Origin: Daedaleopsis sinensis | Lineage: Eukaryota > Basidiomycota > Agaricomycetes > Polyporales > Polyporaceae | Direction of reading: 5' to 3' | Assembly (NCBI GenBank): GCA_033807695.1 | Contig: CM066306.1 | Location: 992,001-1,056,000, forward strand | DNA: 64,000 bases | In this document: in pieces, positions 12,444 through 24,599 of the stretch | Numbering within the stretch: the first letter of the stretch is position 1 | Layout of the letters: each line of letters starts with the position of its first letter | The notes under the pieces: model-generated | What the model was told of the DNA's origin: nothing | Database searches by the model: none | What the model saw: only the letters and a program-made list of their open reading frames with translations | Made by a program: the position numbers and the translations under genes

Positions 12444-14538
12444 ATGGTCACCGCCGTAATCGACGTGCGACCGTTGCCCGCCAGCGCCGCAAGCCGTAGA
12501 ATTTCTCGTGTCGCCTCGGAGCCGCAACGACCAACGTCACCGTTCCAACCTCATGAACATCCTCGCAGTCTTACCCCACACGAAGACCTTGTAACACAGG
12601 TATGAGAATTGTGCTCCACCGCATCTTGTTGCCAACAATATTCTCCCGCAGCTCGGGCGACTAGCTTCGCAGCACCACATGAGCGAGTACAACTGTCTGA
12701 AGTTCGGACCGGACGGTATGTTGCATAAGACGTGGCAACCCGAGCTGGAGCCTGAGTTGACACTTGCAGGGTCTCCGCTCGTTTATGTCCCGTACTCGGT
12801 CCAAATGCCGGACCATTATGGAGAAATGCAGACCCATCAATCATGTTGCGCCGAACAGCAAGCTTGGTGGCCTCATGAAAGGAAACTCGTTGGCCAGGGC
12901 CCTTCAGCACGTTCCACGGGCTGTGATGACTCAGTCGATGCTCCTGCGCGTACAGAATGCATCGCAGCCACGGACCTACGTGAAGAACTCTCGGCATCGC
13001 TTTCATCTTCTATAGTACCGCTGTCACCAGTACGCGCCGACGCTCTTGTGCCACAACCTCACTGGCAGACATCGGAAACCCATCCAATCGTGTGAGTCCA
13101 CCGTGTGTCTCCTCGGCGCATGTCACGATGCTCACGCTACCCAGTATATCTACTCTAATACCCCCGGAACTGTTGCTCGCCGTCTCGTCCCAACTACGCA
13201 TCGCTACGGGATCATATCCAGTCGTAATGACAATCCCTCCTTCCCAGACACTAGACCGCTTAATATCGGTTCCGGTAGAATTTTCGGTGACAAGGCCGGC
13301 GCGTTGTTCTGTCCGCCCGTTGACCGCACCTATCGCTGCACCCCGTTCCCCTCCGGCACTTTCGTCAGCACACTCCCTTGCTAAGTCTCTCAAATTGTCG
13401 AGCTTGTTCTGGGTCCATCCGACCGTTAGACGCGCCTTTCTAGGCGACGCGGACACTCCCCAACCCCTCCCCATCAAGCGCACCCGCCCTCTGACTGTCG
13501 TGGGACTCTCCACGCCCCGCTTGGACGTCAATCTGTCAACTCCAGGCCGCCCCAAGATTGTGCGCAACCGTTCATCCCCCGCTGTAATTGAAGGACAGCC
13601 AAAAATCGATGCGTCGCGGTAGGTGATCCCCAAATATGCAGCCATCGTCTCTGGGGATACTGAGTACCTGTCAATGCTAGATATACACTGTGCACCGAGG
13701 AAGCGAGCGACTCGCCTATACCAGCCGTACCTTCGATACCGCCTCTCGCGAGCGTGAAGTTGGTTGGCAACCTCTATATGTCGTCATGCCCTGGGAAGAA
13801 AGGTCCGTGTTCTGACTGGTCCGACCTACATCGACTCACCTGTCACAGTACGACTGGACGGGCCTGTCAGGGGACGGAACACCGTCTGTCGAGATCTTCG
13901 TTCCGACCTGTGTCGTATCAAAGGCGTCGGAGTGGCATGCATCATATGGTGCGTAGACTCGGCCTCTCCACGATCCTCTTGAGTAACCCGGGCGGAATAG
14001 CTGCCTCGACGACCATGAGCTGCAGTCACTCGGCGTCGCCTGGTCAGAATACGCGCGCATAGCGGGCGACCTCGGCATAGATGTGCTACGTATACCGATA
14101 CCAGAAGGGCTGGCTCCCCTAGACGCTGAAGCCCTCGATTCCCATCTCGACAAAGTTATCAAAGACTATACTCTCCGTGGGTCGGCCGTACTCGCCCATT
14201 GCCGCGGTGGTGTCGGGCGAGCGGGCGTCATCGCCTGCTGCTGGATGCTGAAGCTGGGACTCTGCGGCTGGCTCGGCCCAGCCTCTCAGGAAGAGCTGGA
14301 CTGGAAACCCAGGTCCGAACTGGGGCTTGTCGATGACGAGACTTTCCGTCTAGTCGAGAGGCTCATTTCTGTTGTACGAAGGCGACGGAGCCCCAAAGCC
14401 GTTGAAACGTACGAGCAGGTGAAGTTCCTGGTTGAATACGTCGACTTCCTGCGGGAGCGTGCCGCGTCTCCTTCCGCTAGGTCGTCTCGGTCGTTTTCGA
14501 CGGATCTGTTCGCCGACTGGGCAACGAATGTGGAGTAG
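12444..14538 (+). CDS. Dual-specificity phosphatase (CDKN3-like)
   Basis: Exon 1 (12444-12599, 52 codons) and exon 2 (from 12652) join in phase. A third exon from 13145 carries a Ser/Pro-rich low-complexity region. The catalytic part then reads KLVGNLYMSSCPGKK, VRLDGPVRGRNTVCRDLRSD, ACIICCLDDHEL (across an intron near 13951-14001), VLRIPIPEGLAPL, and the signature AHCRGGVGRAG at about 14196-14228, which is the HCX5R active-site loop with catalytic Cys and Arg present. The CCLDD segment upstream gives the candidate general-acid Asp. The family removes phosphate from Tyr and Ser/Thr, and CDKN3-type members act on cyclin-dependent kinases; that specific substrate is inference. The N-terminal ~350 residues are lineage-specific, and the donor near 13619 is not settled because the phase with the next exon is uncertain. 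Confidence 0.85.
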
Positions 14539-15067
14539 TCTATATCCTGTACGCTGTGATGTACGGCTCTGTCGTTGGCAGTATCAGTAGTGTAATCGCC
14601 AACCTTTGTCCTATTCATCATGCCGCCTGCTTCTATATCATCTGTCTCTCCTCACTGTGGCAAAGATTGGGGGGGGAGGGTGAACACACTGCCCTCCCTC
14701 TGCAAGCTCTCACAAGGTCATCCTGCCTGACCAGGATCCTACATATTCACATGGCCGAGAGATCGGTCATTGAGCGACGCAGCACTCGATTGATATAACA
14801 TCACTTAAACTGAGTTTCTTCACTACTCTTCACTATACATATGATAGATATACATGACGTGTAGCCTCGTGTAGCGGGAGCCGTAGTACTAGTACGCGAA
14901 GTCGTTAACGGTCGCTCGTTCCGTTGGACTTGCGCCACATTAACCCGTGGCCGCAGCGAACGTGGTGACCTTCCATATCTGGACTCGCACTTCTTGACGT
15001 CATGATATAGAAGCCGACTGCGGCGGTACTTGTGGGTAGTATTTCTGGACAATTGACAACCACCACC
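14539..15067. other. Intergenic spacer
   Basis: Contains an 8-G run near 14670. No coding signal; the 3' part is presumably the leader of the following reading frame. Confidence 0.4.
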
Positions 15068-15865
15068 ATGTCCACAGATCCTTCCCTTATCCAAGTTCTC
15101 TACGACGAGACTTTGCAAAGCGCAGAGGCACGACATGCTACCACGAAGGCCCTCCTCGCAATATCGACCGCGAAGCTCCAGTCAAGCTTGGAACCCGGAT
15201 CGTTTGCGCTAGTGTCACCGTTCGCCGGCACTGGCGGAGTTTCTAGCGAAACGAAGGCCTACATCAGAAAGCTCGTAGAGTGCGCAAATGCGGCAGCAGA
15301 TGCGCTCTTCTGCGGTAGCATTCTGGCGGGGCACACTAGCGAGGCGGACGAGTACGGAGATGTTGCGATCGTGCTTGGGGAAGGCCCGTTTGGCCCGGGA
15401 CACGAACTCGACGTTCTCAATGCGCTTGGCTTGCGAAGTCTTACGCAAGACGGCCGCTCACCGGAGGCAAGTCCATCTTCCAGCGATCTGCTAGCTAGTA
15501 GGAGGAGGAGGAGGAGGAGGGCGTAGCGTCGAGGTGCGCACCTCGAGCGCTCCGCCTGCCGTCGGAACTGGAGGGCCGCGCCCATACCGTCATCAGCCGT
15601 CATTCCGCCGTCGAGCTACGCTAACCTGATCGCGTTCTCTGCTGGCCAGGCTGTCGAACTATCCCCCGCACTGGCCATCCCATCGACGGTGGATATCAAC
15701 GCGGGCGATCGCACCCAGCTCCACGACCTTGGCGAGCTATTGAAACGTATGCGGGAGAAGTACGCGTTTTGCGCCGAGATAGATCACCTGGCGATATACT
15801 TTTTTCTTGGACGGTACGGTCATTGTGGCTGGGTGGGGCTCGCTGGTATCGGTGTGCACACCTAA
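15068..15865 (+). pseudogene. Unknown protein, single frame with one in-frame TAG
   Basis: A single reading frame runs from ATG 15068 to TAA 15863-15865 (266 codons including the stop) and is interrupted only by TAG at 15524-15526, directly after a GGA microsatellite that encodes poly-Arg. The first half (MSTDPSLIQVLYDETL; SETKAYIRKLVECANAAADA) and second half (VELSPALAIPSTVDINAGDR; LHDLGELLKRMREKYAF) both look coding and helical. Either a short intron beginning near the GTAGGA at about 15498 removes the stop, or this is a recent nonsense mutation. I do not recognise the family, and an intact gene with an unannotated intron is about as likely as a pseudogene. Confidence 0.5.
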
Positions 15866-18148
15866 TTTCGACCCCGACCCTTCGGTGAGGGTGAGAATTC
15901 GTCTTTCTCTCGCCGTGTGGTGAAGTCGCCTATCAGCTCACGAAGGGTATGTTTAGCAGGTTGCGATTCGCCGCGCCGGCGCTGTCGATGTCCGGCGACG
16001 TCTGTCTGAAGATGGAGCCTCAGCATGTGCGTGCTGCCACTGAGAGGCCCAGAGCTAGATGACTTCTTCACGACCCATGTGAGCCCATGCGCCGGCCTGG
16101 CTGCCCTGGCATATATGCATAATGAATGTCGCCACTGATACGCACTCTACGGGTTCCTGCGCCGCTCAACACTGTGGTCCCATGCTTCGTGATTCCTGTG
16201 ATAACCCTGGCCATGCGATACAAGGTATGGCACCGCCCTCCCCTCGGCACCGCTCGACCGCCAGATCTGTGGGATTCCATGTTTAGATAATCTGAGACAA
16301 AATGTTCGTGCGCTATGTCCGTGGGAGCCAGTACTATACGCCGAAATTGATGTCGTCAGTGTTTGTACAAATCCACGAATTGCCTTCAAGTCTCCCGCTT
16401 GGGCATGGCATGATGGGACAGAAGGATCGGCGTGAGTGATGATCTGCTGAGAATGTCCGTCGTCGGCGGTGGCTGCGAAGCAGATTATGAACTTCTTCCG
16501 CTTGGACGGAGGGCATTACAGCAGGCAGGTGGCACGCTATCGAGCAGCCACAAAGGCCCGTGGGGACCACTCGGACTCTATGGTCCGTGGCAGCCACCCG
16601 CTTAGACCGAGACGAATCGGAGGGGCTTGCAAAGGACGTGTTAGAGCCACGAAATCTTTAGGAAGAGGCACCCCACCCACTTCTGTGGCGCACTCCATCA
16701 CGTTGAAATTATGTATGGGGTGTCGTCGAGGGGAAAGCTGCAAATGGTTGACCCAGTCCGTCGGTCATAGTTGGCTCCTGGAAACGTGAAGGGCCTGGAC
16801 ACCACAGACGTAGTAGGCAGCCTAAGATGGTTAGTCGACTCGCAGTCCTGTGCTGCGGCTCACGCGGCATTGCACGTGGCGATCGCCTCATACATCAACC
16901 CTCGCGCGATGTAACATGCTGCGATGTGGCTGCGTCTTTCGCAACCTTGAAATTATGAGACGATACCCATAGTAGGCCTAGACTCCAGGTCTCCCGATAA
17001 TGAACGACAAGGCTTTCAAGTTGTCAATACGCACAAAATGTTCGGTTCTACCAGCGCCCTTCCGGGCCGCGACAGAGGCGGTGGACCGGTCATCGCGCCC
17101 CCACACGCATAGGGGCCAATCAGGTCCAAAATGGCCCACATTTGACCGGATGGCGGGACGCCGCCGCCACCTATTATGTGTCGGGGGTTTACGCACGAGA
17201 TTTTTCGTTTGCCGCGCAAGATCTCCCCTTGGCGGCGCGCTCAGACTGCGGGTTCCCTTGTGGGCGCGCTCAACTGTTCGAACGTTCGACCCCGGTCGGT
17301 GATGGCATGCTGGCAGTCGATGCGGATCGTTGCCCACTCGACTGATTTTGACTGCCTGCGGTTAGCTGTTCGCAGTAGGCTGCTCATGCTATAGCACTAC
17401 GTAGTTGTAGCACCTAGTAGCCCTCATTAGCACCTCAAACACGCCGTGTTAGCCTGTGGCACTCGCCTTTCCAGCCTTTGCCTCGCTCAGAGTCAGAGAA
17501 ATTTCGGTTATCTGAACGTAAATGATGGCCATGAATCCTATTCTTGATTGGGTACAAGGGCATCGGGCTAACTCCCTCTGACTCCCCGATCGCAGCCGCA
17601 CGTGGCGATCCCTGCTAGCCGCGATTGTAAAGAGTTACCTGGATAGGGACCGTGGACAGATCTGTGGATGACGACTCGACCACGCTGTTCAGCTGGTCAA
17701 ACTCGGGCAGTGCTCGACGTTCGTCAACGGCTGGAGGTAACGTAACGGATCAGGTTCTTTGATAACCCGCACCGAACTTCCAAGCTTCATAAAAAGCACT
17801 GACAGATGAACGCGAAGCACGCTACTGAAGAAATGATTGACGATAAGAGGAGATTGTAGCAGATGCAGGGTTAGGAGACTCGCCAAGTTGCCGTGGTTCG
17901 GTTCTTCGCTTGTGACTTGGCGTACGTACGAACTTGATATTCTTGTAACAAGCGGAGCTGAAAGGCGTCCGTAATGTTTGGATAGTGGCCCATCATGCAT
18001 CATGGTACATCAACCGTTCGTGTGTCGATGGCGCATGCAAGCAGCTTCCCTCGGCGTCTACCAACAGGAGGCGCACGCGATCACATCGGGCGCTTCCTGA
18101 TGTGGCGTTTGCGGCACGCAGCCGCCCGTCTCTTCAACGTCCTCCGCG
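15866..18148. other. Gene-poor interval, 2.3 kb
   Basis: Open frames are short and heavily overlapping on both strands, with no recognisable domain, no poly-A and no clear terminal repeats. I see nothing that can be called. Confidence 0.4.
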
Positions 18149-19548
18149 ATGAGCAATCCCGTCTCGGCGTTGGTCCCAGCAGACCTGCCAACGTCAAACG
18201 GCTCAATTGCAGAGATGATGCCGCCACCACCTCTTCCAGCCCCTGCGGCGGCGACAACAGCCGCTAACCCGCTGGATATTGCGACGACGGGCCCCTCTAA
18301 CACCACGCAGCCAGCCTCGGAGCTCACCACTCTCCGAACCCACATACAGACCCTGACGGAGCTGAACAGTGGTCTGCAAGCAATCAGACATATCCCGGCA
18401 CAGCTGTTACGTCCTCCCGGCTCGGATCCTCACAAGCTCGAGTCCACCCTGCTTTCACATGGGTTCAAGGAGCTCGGGACTATTGCGGAAACCGTGCGGT
18501 CAGAGAAAGTCCAGGATGCACTGAAATCTGCGCGGAAGAGCCAGCTCGCGGATCCAAGCAATCTTGGCTCAAATTTGCGCAGAGACTCTCTGAAAAGAAG
18601 GTGCGCGAGCAGACGCAGGGGTGCCCTGACCATGCGGAAGAACGGGAAACTGATGGCCAGCCCATGCTAGACGTCCACCTTCTCCGCAGTCGCCGCAACC
18701 ATATCGCGAGACCGAGCCTCGAGATCTCGCCCTGCTACCGCCTGTGGAGGCGGGCACGGCCCCGGTGGACCTCGACGGCCTGCCTACGTACATCCGTGCA
18801 TTTAACCAGTCTGCAGCCCTGAAGGCGGCGTCGCGGGCCCAGGCTGGTGAGGACCTCGAGTATGGCAGGCGGGTGACACCGCCCGCGATGAGGTTGCACA
18901 TTGTTGCTCCGAAGAAGGGCAGGAAGCTCGAATGCCCCGTCACGCTGCGTCTAATGGTACCGAACGTGGTTACGGTCTACCTCATGGTGGATCACAGACC
19001 GCGCAGCAACGGCGCACTGGTGGTGGAGAGCGCGACCGCCATCGGTTCTCGCGAGCAGGTGCGCACTCGCTTCAGCATGTGCGGTTCGTGTTTGTGGGCA
19101 GCGACGACTGACAACGCGTCGTGCTGCAGAAGCCACCCCATTCGCAGTCAGACTTCATGGCATTCCAACAGCTGTCTCAGCAGCTTGCCAAGGTGATACG
19201 ATCAGAGCCGTCCGCCCCCTTACAGGCATTCGTGGTACGTCGACCGAGCCAACTGGGACGAGCAGCACACGAGGAAACGGACGCGCTGACATGCTTCTGT
19301 AGATGCTCCTGAGTTCGTATGACCAGCTGTTTGTGGATGCCTGTTCCAATTGCCAACGAGTGATCTCTGCGGAGGGCCATGTTCCCCCGGTTATGCGAAG
19401 ACTTCTAGCATCTTCCGCGGAGCCAAGATGGGACGTTCGGCACGTCGTTTGCAAGTACGAACCACCACCACCCAACTCAAACCCAAGCGGCGGCGAGCTC
19501 GTTGGCGACGACATCGTTGGCGACGGCGGCGGAAGCAGCTCTGTCTAG
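18149..19548 (+). CDS. MED27: Mediator of RNA polymerase II transcription subunit 27
   Basis: The C-terminus is the diagnostic part: YDQLFVDACSNCQRVIS, then EGHVPPVMRRL and PRWDVRHVVC, matching the Med27 layout of a CxxC pair, a [DE]xxPP[VT] turn and a terminal H-x-x-C that together form a small zinc site. The N-terminus (THIQTLTELNSGLQAIRHIP) is helical, as expected for the Mediator tail assembly. Introns are canonical: about 18600-18669 (after LRRDSLKRR, resuming RPPSPQSPQPYRE), about 19061-19128 (after GSREQ) and about 19234-19302. The product should act in the nucleus as part of the Mediator tail, linking activators to Pol II. The tail after the zinc site is short, acidic and Gly-rich. 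The start ATG is followed directly by MSNPVSALVPADLPTSNGS with no better upstream candidate. Confidence 0.75.
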
Positions 19549-21218
19549 GCTCGAGTACGCTAGTGCATCTGTAACTATCCGAGTACTCGTCATCGATCAG
19601 TCTGCTGTGGTGCGTGCTGTTAACGTCGCTGGCCATGAGTTTGGACATCCATCTTTTTCTCCACTGTTCAGCGGTGCGCTTGCATAGGTACTCTCTCACT
19701 CGAACAGATAGAACACCTAGAGGTCGATGCTTCCTATTCCATTGCAATCACATATCACATCAAAAGGCCCCAACTGAAGGTGAGCAACTGTGCAAGCTAT
19801 CGTACGCCGACGTACCCTCGTCTGAATACCTACAACACCCTCCCTCCAATGCGCACGAAGGTACCTAATAACACGACGGCAATGTCGGGAATACTGACTG
19901 TGACATGTACTGACAGATCGCACAAAGGCCCAGGGGGGCGGCAGCCGTGACAAGAACATCAGTATCATCGGCGACTCGGGCCGTCACAAGCTGCCGCGTC
20001 TCGGAAAAGGCAAGAAGCTAGACCATAGAGCGAGGATCACGGCTCGCCGTCAAGTGCATCTGGGATCGCTCCAGGTGTCGGATACGCGATCAGTTGCTGA
20101 TGAAAGGAAAACAGAGTATACATATACAGTTGCACGCGAATCGCACGCGAGCCGCAGCCCTACCAGTGGCGTAATGGACCCCAGAGATTGGTGAGGTCCA
20201 TCCGACGGTGGCGGTTGAGTGTGGAAGGACGGGAGAACCTTCAACCATGATTGTTCCCCACATCGAGCATAATCGAGCGGGGACGTGAGGAAGAGAACTT
20301 TGCCAGATTTCTGCGGTCTGGTCGGGGCGACGATGTCGGACGGAAGGAGAGCCTCGTGGGCCGGGGAGGACCGGGAGAACGTTAAGCACCAGATGCTAGT
20401 GCTCGCCGTGGCGGTGCTCTGACCGGGCGGCTACAATAGAGCAGCCACGTGGATAGCCCTGTGGACGATGATCTCGATTAGCCATGGCTGCAGTCTGAGA
20501 CCAGCGCCCCCGACCTCCCGGCTGCTCTCTTCCCACTCTCACCCTCCTCGACCTTGGGGGGCCGTCCTCGCCCTCTCTTCCGCCGCCGAACGGATCGTCA
20601 AATACACATACGTTGCGGGGGCCAGCGGTCCTTGCAATGATATTCTCGTATATATCTCCGCAGTAAACGGCTGTATTGCAAGCGAGCTATCGCGGTAAAT
20701 AATATTTGCAGAATCAGTTTGCACCTTTGGTGCCTTTCTGATGCACAAGCTGGAGCCACGCAACGGCTTTCGATCGTTTCGATCGCGTATCCCGCGCTTT
20801 GTACCGCTCATCATCCCTCAGGAGTCAGGCGTCTTCGCTAAGTACCCATGCGCGCAGCGGCGCTCTTACCAACAATACATCATCTGGTCAAAATCCCACT
20901 TTCCTGGTCGACTTTACACCACACCCGCCTTCCCTCTTTCGTACATATATCGGGACTCCGACTTTGTGTCCGACTCGTGCTATATCACCCCTCACCCCTC
21001 CGGCTTCATTGTCGACGCCGCGCCCTCCCCAATACCGCCCAGCCTCCTGCCTCTCGCCTATTGCCCACTACGCGTTCGTGCCGCACACGCACCCCCACCA
21101 CCTATCCGATCTGCCGCCCACTGTCTTGTGGACGTAGATCAGCTCGCATCTGTGACCGCGCGCACCTGCCCCCATCCCTCGACTCGTTCTCGAGAGTCCT
21201 TCATTCATTACCATCAAG
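19549..21218. other. Intergenic region and long CT-rich leader
   Basis: Contains a modest plus-strand open stretch around 19915-20200 (basic, ends MDPRDW) that I cannot assign. From about 20900 to 21218 the plus strand is strongly pyrimidine-rich, which fits the promoter and 5' leader of the Medusa-like gene; the large open frames there are compositional. Confidence 0.45.
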
Positions 21219-23247
21219 ATGCTCTCAGCGCTCCCCGCGACCCACCACAGCTTGTTTGACGAGCCTACTCGCTCCTACAGCCGCCACTCCTCCCCCTACT
21301 TTCCTTCCTCTCAGTCGCTCACTTCTCCCGCGATGCAAAGCAAGCACACCGGTACGTTCCTTCGCGCGTCGCTCCATTCGCAGATTGGCTCATCTGTCGC
21401 ACGGTAGCTGTGTCCACGGGTCGCCCTTTTATTGCCTCCCCGAACGCCATGTTCCGCGTGTACGGCTACACCCCCCAGGAGGGTGCCGCCGGTACGACCA
21501 TGGTCGTCACCGTCCAGTTCTCCTTCCTCAGCACCGAGACGACCTTCCTTCGTGTCGTCGTCGGCAACCGCGCCCTCAGTACGGCCGTGCGACCATCCAC
21601 GACCAAACGCGAGGGCGAATGGGACCTCGAGGCGGTCATTCCCGACTTCGCCGCAGCGGCCTCCGGCCCCTACCCGTCGAGCACAGTCTCCCTCACCGTG
21701 CAGGCGCTCGACAGCTTCAACACGACCCTCGACTCGGTCACGTTCGGCAAATTCACATATCTTGCCCGCCGTACGTATCAATTTCAGCCGCATAGCCACG
21801 CACGTCTGCTGACGATTTTCAATCATCCGCAGGCGGAGCGCCTTCTCCCTTGCTGCTGTGCAAGCGGGACGCTGACGAGTTCGGTGCCGGCCCCTCCTCC
21901 GGCCCCAGCACCCCCGCCCTCAGGGCGTCGGGCATGCACTCGCCCTCGTCTCTCGCCTCTCGCAAGTCGTCCCGCCCCCTCACTGGTGCTTCTGCCCGCG
22001 GGCGGGCAATCAACGCCTCGACCATGCGAGATGCCCACATGCTGCGCGGGCAGCCGAAGAAGCAGTCGATGATCCGTGCTCGGCGGTCGGGCTCGGATGA
22101 TGACGACACGGACAACGCCTACCGTGCCATCCTCGCGTTGGAGACCCCGACGGAGACCATGTCGAAGGTCGACGACTGGGACGAGGAGGAGCGCCGCATC
22201 GGCCGTCGTCTCGTCCGCTTCACTCGGGTGCAAGACGGATGCACGCTGCACGTCGTCTGCGAGGCCATCCAGCCCGCGGACTACACCGACGGCGACACCG
22301 TCGTGTCCTGCATTCACCGCTCGTCCGACGCTGCTGGCTCCGCTGAGCAGCCGACTTCGGACTGCTGCATCACCTCCGTCGACATCATCTTCCTGCTCGA
22401 GTGCCTCGTGGGCGACATCTTCAACATCGAGGAGAAGAACCGCATCCGACGGAACCTCGAGGGCTTCCGGCCCAAGACGGTCTCGAAGAACAAGGCCGGC
22501 ACGGAGGAGTTCTTCCAGAAGATCATGGACTTCCCCGCGCCGAAGCCGCGCAACATCGAGAAGGACGTGAAGGTGTTCGACTGGGCGGTCTTGCCCCAGG
22601 CTCTGGACAAAATTATCTCGAAATACGTAAGTCATTTTGGTTTCTATTATTTTTGAGGGTTCAGATATTTACGTCACACGCAATAGACCTTGTACCCGAC
22701 CGTCAAGAAGCAGGACGGTGGCGCAACGCCCCCGATTCGCGACGCGATGGGGACCCCGCCCCATCTGCCTCAGTCCCACTCTGGTTCCTACTCCGCGTCG
22801 TCGTCGCCGGGTCCGGACAGCGGGTCAGAAGCGTCCTACTTCTATCCCCAGCATGCGTTCTCCCGCTCGCAGTACATCGGTGGCTCGATGGATCCGTTGG
22901 ACAGCAACTACGTCCCCGGGAGCGCTCTGGCGTCGAACGGCGGGTACGACAGCTTCCTCCCTCACTCCCACTCCCACTCCCACCCGACGTCCGCGACCTC
23001 GTCGCCGTCGCCGTTGCTTTCGACACCGTCGGACTCGCCCATGTCCACGCACTCGATGCCGTTGTCCTACCAGCCCGGTGGGGAGCACTATCTCGACCCG
23101 TCGCACCCGCTCTTCCAGCCCTCGTACCCGACCTCAAGCTCCTACGGCTCCAGCACCGGCTCCGTCTACTCTTCGTACGACGACTCCGAGTTCCAGCAGC
23201 GGCTCAAAATGGCGTCGACCGCCGACATCCACCACGGCTACCTGTAG
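21219..23247 (+). CDS. Medusa-like developmental transcription regulator (DUF7082 type)
   Basis: Begins MLSALPATHHSLFDEPTRSY. Exons join by short introns near 21352-21411, 21773-21831 and 22627-22687. The N-terminal domain (VYGYTPQEGAAGTTMVVTVQFSF, cut here by position about 21455-21530) looks like an IPT/TIG-type beta-sandwich. The conserved core follows: DDWDEEERRIGRRLVRFTR, then SVDIIFLLECLVGDIFNIEE, GFRPKTVSKNKAG and FDWAVLPQALDKIISKY. This core is what I recall of fungal proteins related to Aspergillus MedA, which regulate conidiation and adhesion; in basidiomycetes the role is not established. The C-terminal ~180 residues are Ser/Pro/Tyr-rich with a His-Ser repeat (HSHSHSH) and no fold. 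Naming rests on recalled family features, not a search. Confidence 0.65.
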
Positions 23248-23941
23248 AACATCCATCACCCATTCTCCGCTCGTTCTGAGACTCGTATCAAGTAATCATA
23301 CTCCTCCCCCCCCTCACGGTCCTCAGCAGCGTCCGTGTTTGTAGCCTTAGTAGCCCGTGATATTTTGATTCCCCTGCTCCCGTCTCCGTTCCCCCGCATC
23401 ACCCGTACGTAGCATTACTCGCTGGATAGTTGGCTATGGCTATTCTGTGATGGCCCGGCTCTCGATATTTATGCTCGGCTAATACTAGTACTCGAGTTTC
23501 GTTCGTTGTTGCCCTCTTCTCTCGCTAGTCACGGTGGTTTATGTAGACTCCATGTATCATATAGTACTTCCCGAACGTCGTTTAGACGACAACTGTAATC
23601 AACTTATTGCATATCGTATGGAAGCCTGCCCCACACATGCGTGCCCTCGATCGCCGGACGCTAGCGACTCCACACCAAGTTTGGCGGTCTACTACCTTTC
23701 ATGCAGGCGCGTCGATTGCATTGATCCGCCTCTCGGATCTGTCGGATACCGACGTTACTCGTGAAGGGTCATGCGAACCACAAGTCGATCCATTGTCATT
23801 TGTCTATAAGTCCAATTACAGAGGAGTGCGGGTACATAAGTACTGTTCTCGCACTGTTACGCGCGGACTCGGAGCAAGCCACATGCATGCCAAGTTTATG
23901 TGAATAATGGTATCTATGCACATTCCGAATTTCATTAGCTA
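23248..23941. other. Downstream spacer of the regulator gene
   Basis: No gene supported. Mixed-composition sequence leading to a transposon-like element at 23942. Confidence 0.4.
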
Positions 23942-24172
23942 CAGCTCTTTGCAAAACGATAGTCACTCGCCGAAAAGGCTTGTTTAGGTAGAAATACATC
24001 GGTTAAGGTCTGGCAGGGGGAGGCGCTGGGGTCTGATTTACGGTGAAGTCTCCACCTCAGCCTCGGAGGTGGGTGGCCGTTGGAGAGTGTTAGAGAAGGC
24101 TTGTAATGTAGCCAATTGGCAACCCGACCCGACCTGAACAAGCAAAGTGGACTATCGTTTTGCAAACAGCTG
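23942..24172. mobile_element. MITE, 231 bp, with TIRs and TA duplication
   Basis: The left end CAGCTCTTTGCAAAACGATAGTC (shown here as ends only: 23942-23964) matches the reverse complement of 24150-24172 at 22 of 23 positions, differing only at the sixth base. Both ends are flanked by TA (23940-23941 and 24173-24174), the target duplication typical of Tc1/mariner-type elements. The inner sequence contains a weaker second inverted match (GGCTTGTTTAG near 23976-23987 against CTGAACAAGC near 24134). There is no transposase reading frame, so it is non-autonomous. Confidence 0.8.
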
Positions 24173-24214
24173 TAAGTATTTCATGTCTTCATCTACGCAT
24201 GATATGAATTGATA

Positions 24215-24290
24215 AAGGGTGCTCTAGTCTCGTACCCAGACGTATGAACCCGCACGTCTGGGTAAGAGATAGAGTGCTCCTACCCTAGCG
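24215..24290. repeat. Fold-back hairpin
   Basis: A perfect 11-bp stem (TACCCAGACGT at 24233-24243 and ACGTCTGGGTA at 24254-24264) encloses a 10-base loop. The stem extends imperfectly outward, with GGGTGCTCTAGTCTC on the left pairing with most of GAGATAGAGTGCTCCTACCC on the right, giving about 30 bp per arm. It could be a tiny mobile-element remnant or a structured transcript. Confidence 0.7.
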
Positions 24291-24599
24291 CCACAGAAAT
24301 GCTCGATAGGGGGGGAGGAGGTGCCGTTTTTATATTATAACGACGCGCATGTCATTTCGCCCATAAGTAGGTGCACGGAAATCTGACAATAAGTATTAGG
24401 GATAGCTACACTGTACAACATTATCGAGTAAACCAAGTACATCAGCGCGTAGTCCGTAATAGATGAGAGCAAACGATGGTATGGATTAGATCAAAGCACG
24501 AGAAGAAGAGACGAGATTGTGAGCAGCGAACAAAATCGTAAAGACCAAACATGGTACGGGTTTCACCTCAGTATGGTATATCCATAATCCATCAGCCCA
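24291..24599. other. Spacer before the DOCK-type gene stop
   Basis: Contains an 8-G run near 24310. No coding signal; this is the 3' flank of the minus-strand gene. Confidence 0.4.

Noticed and set aside
20848..21795. Long plus-strand open frame of 315 codons overlapping the Medusa-like gene
   Set aside because: It is Pro/Arg/Ser-rich throughout, arises from a CT-rich leader and an out-of-frame reading of real exons, and has no family signal.
22401..23279. Second long open frame over the regulator's exons
   Set aside because: Composition is that of a shifted reading of GC-rich codons; the other frame carries the conserved core.
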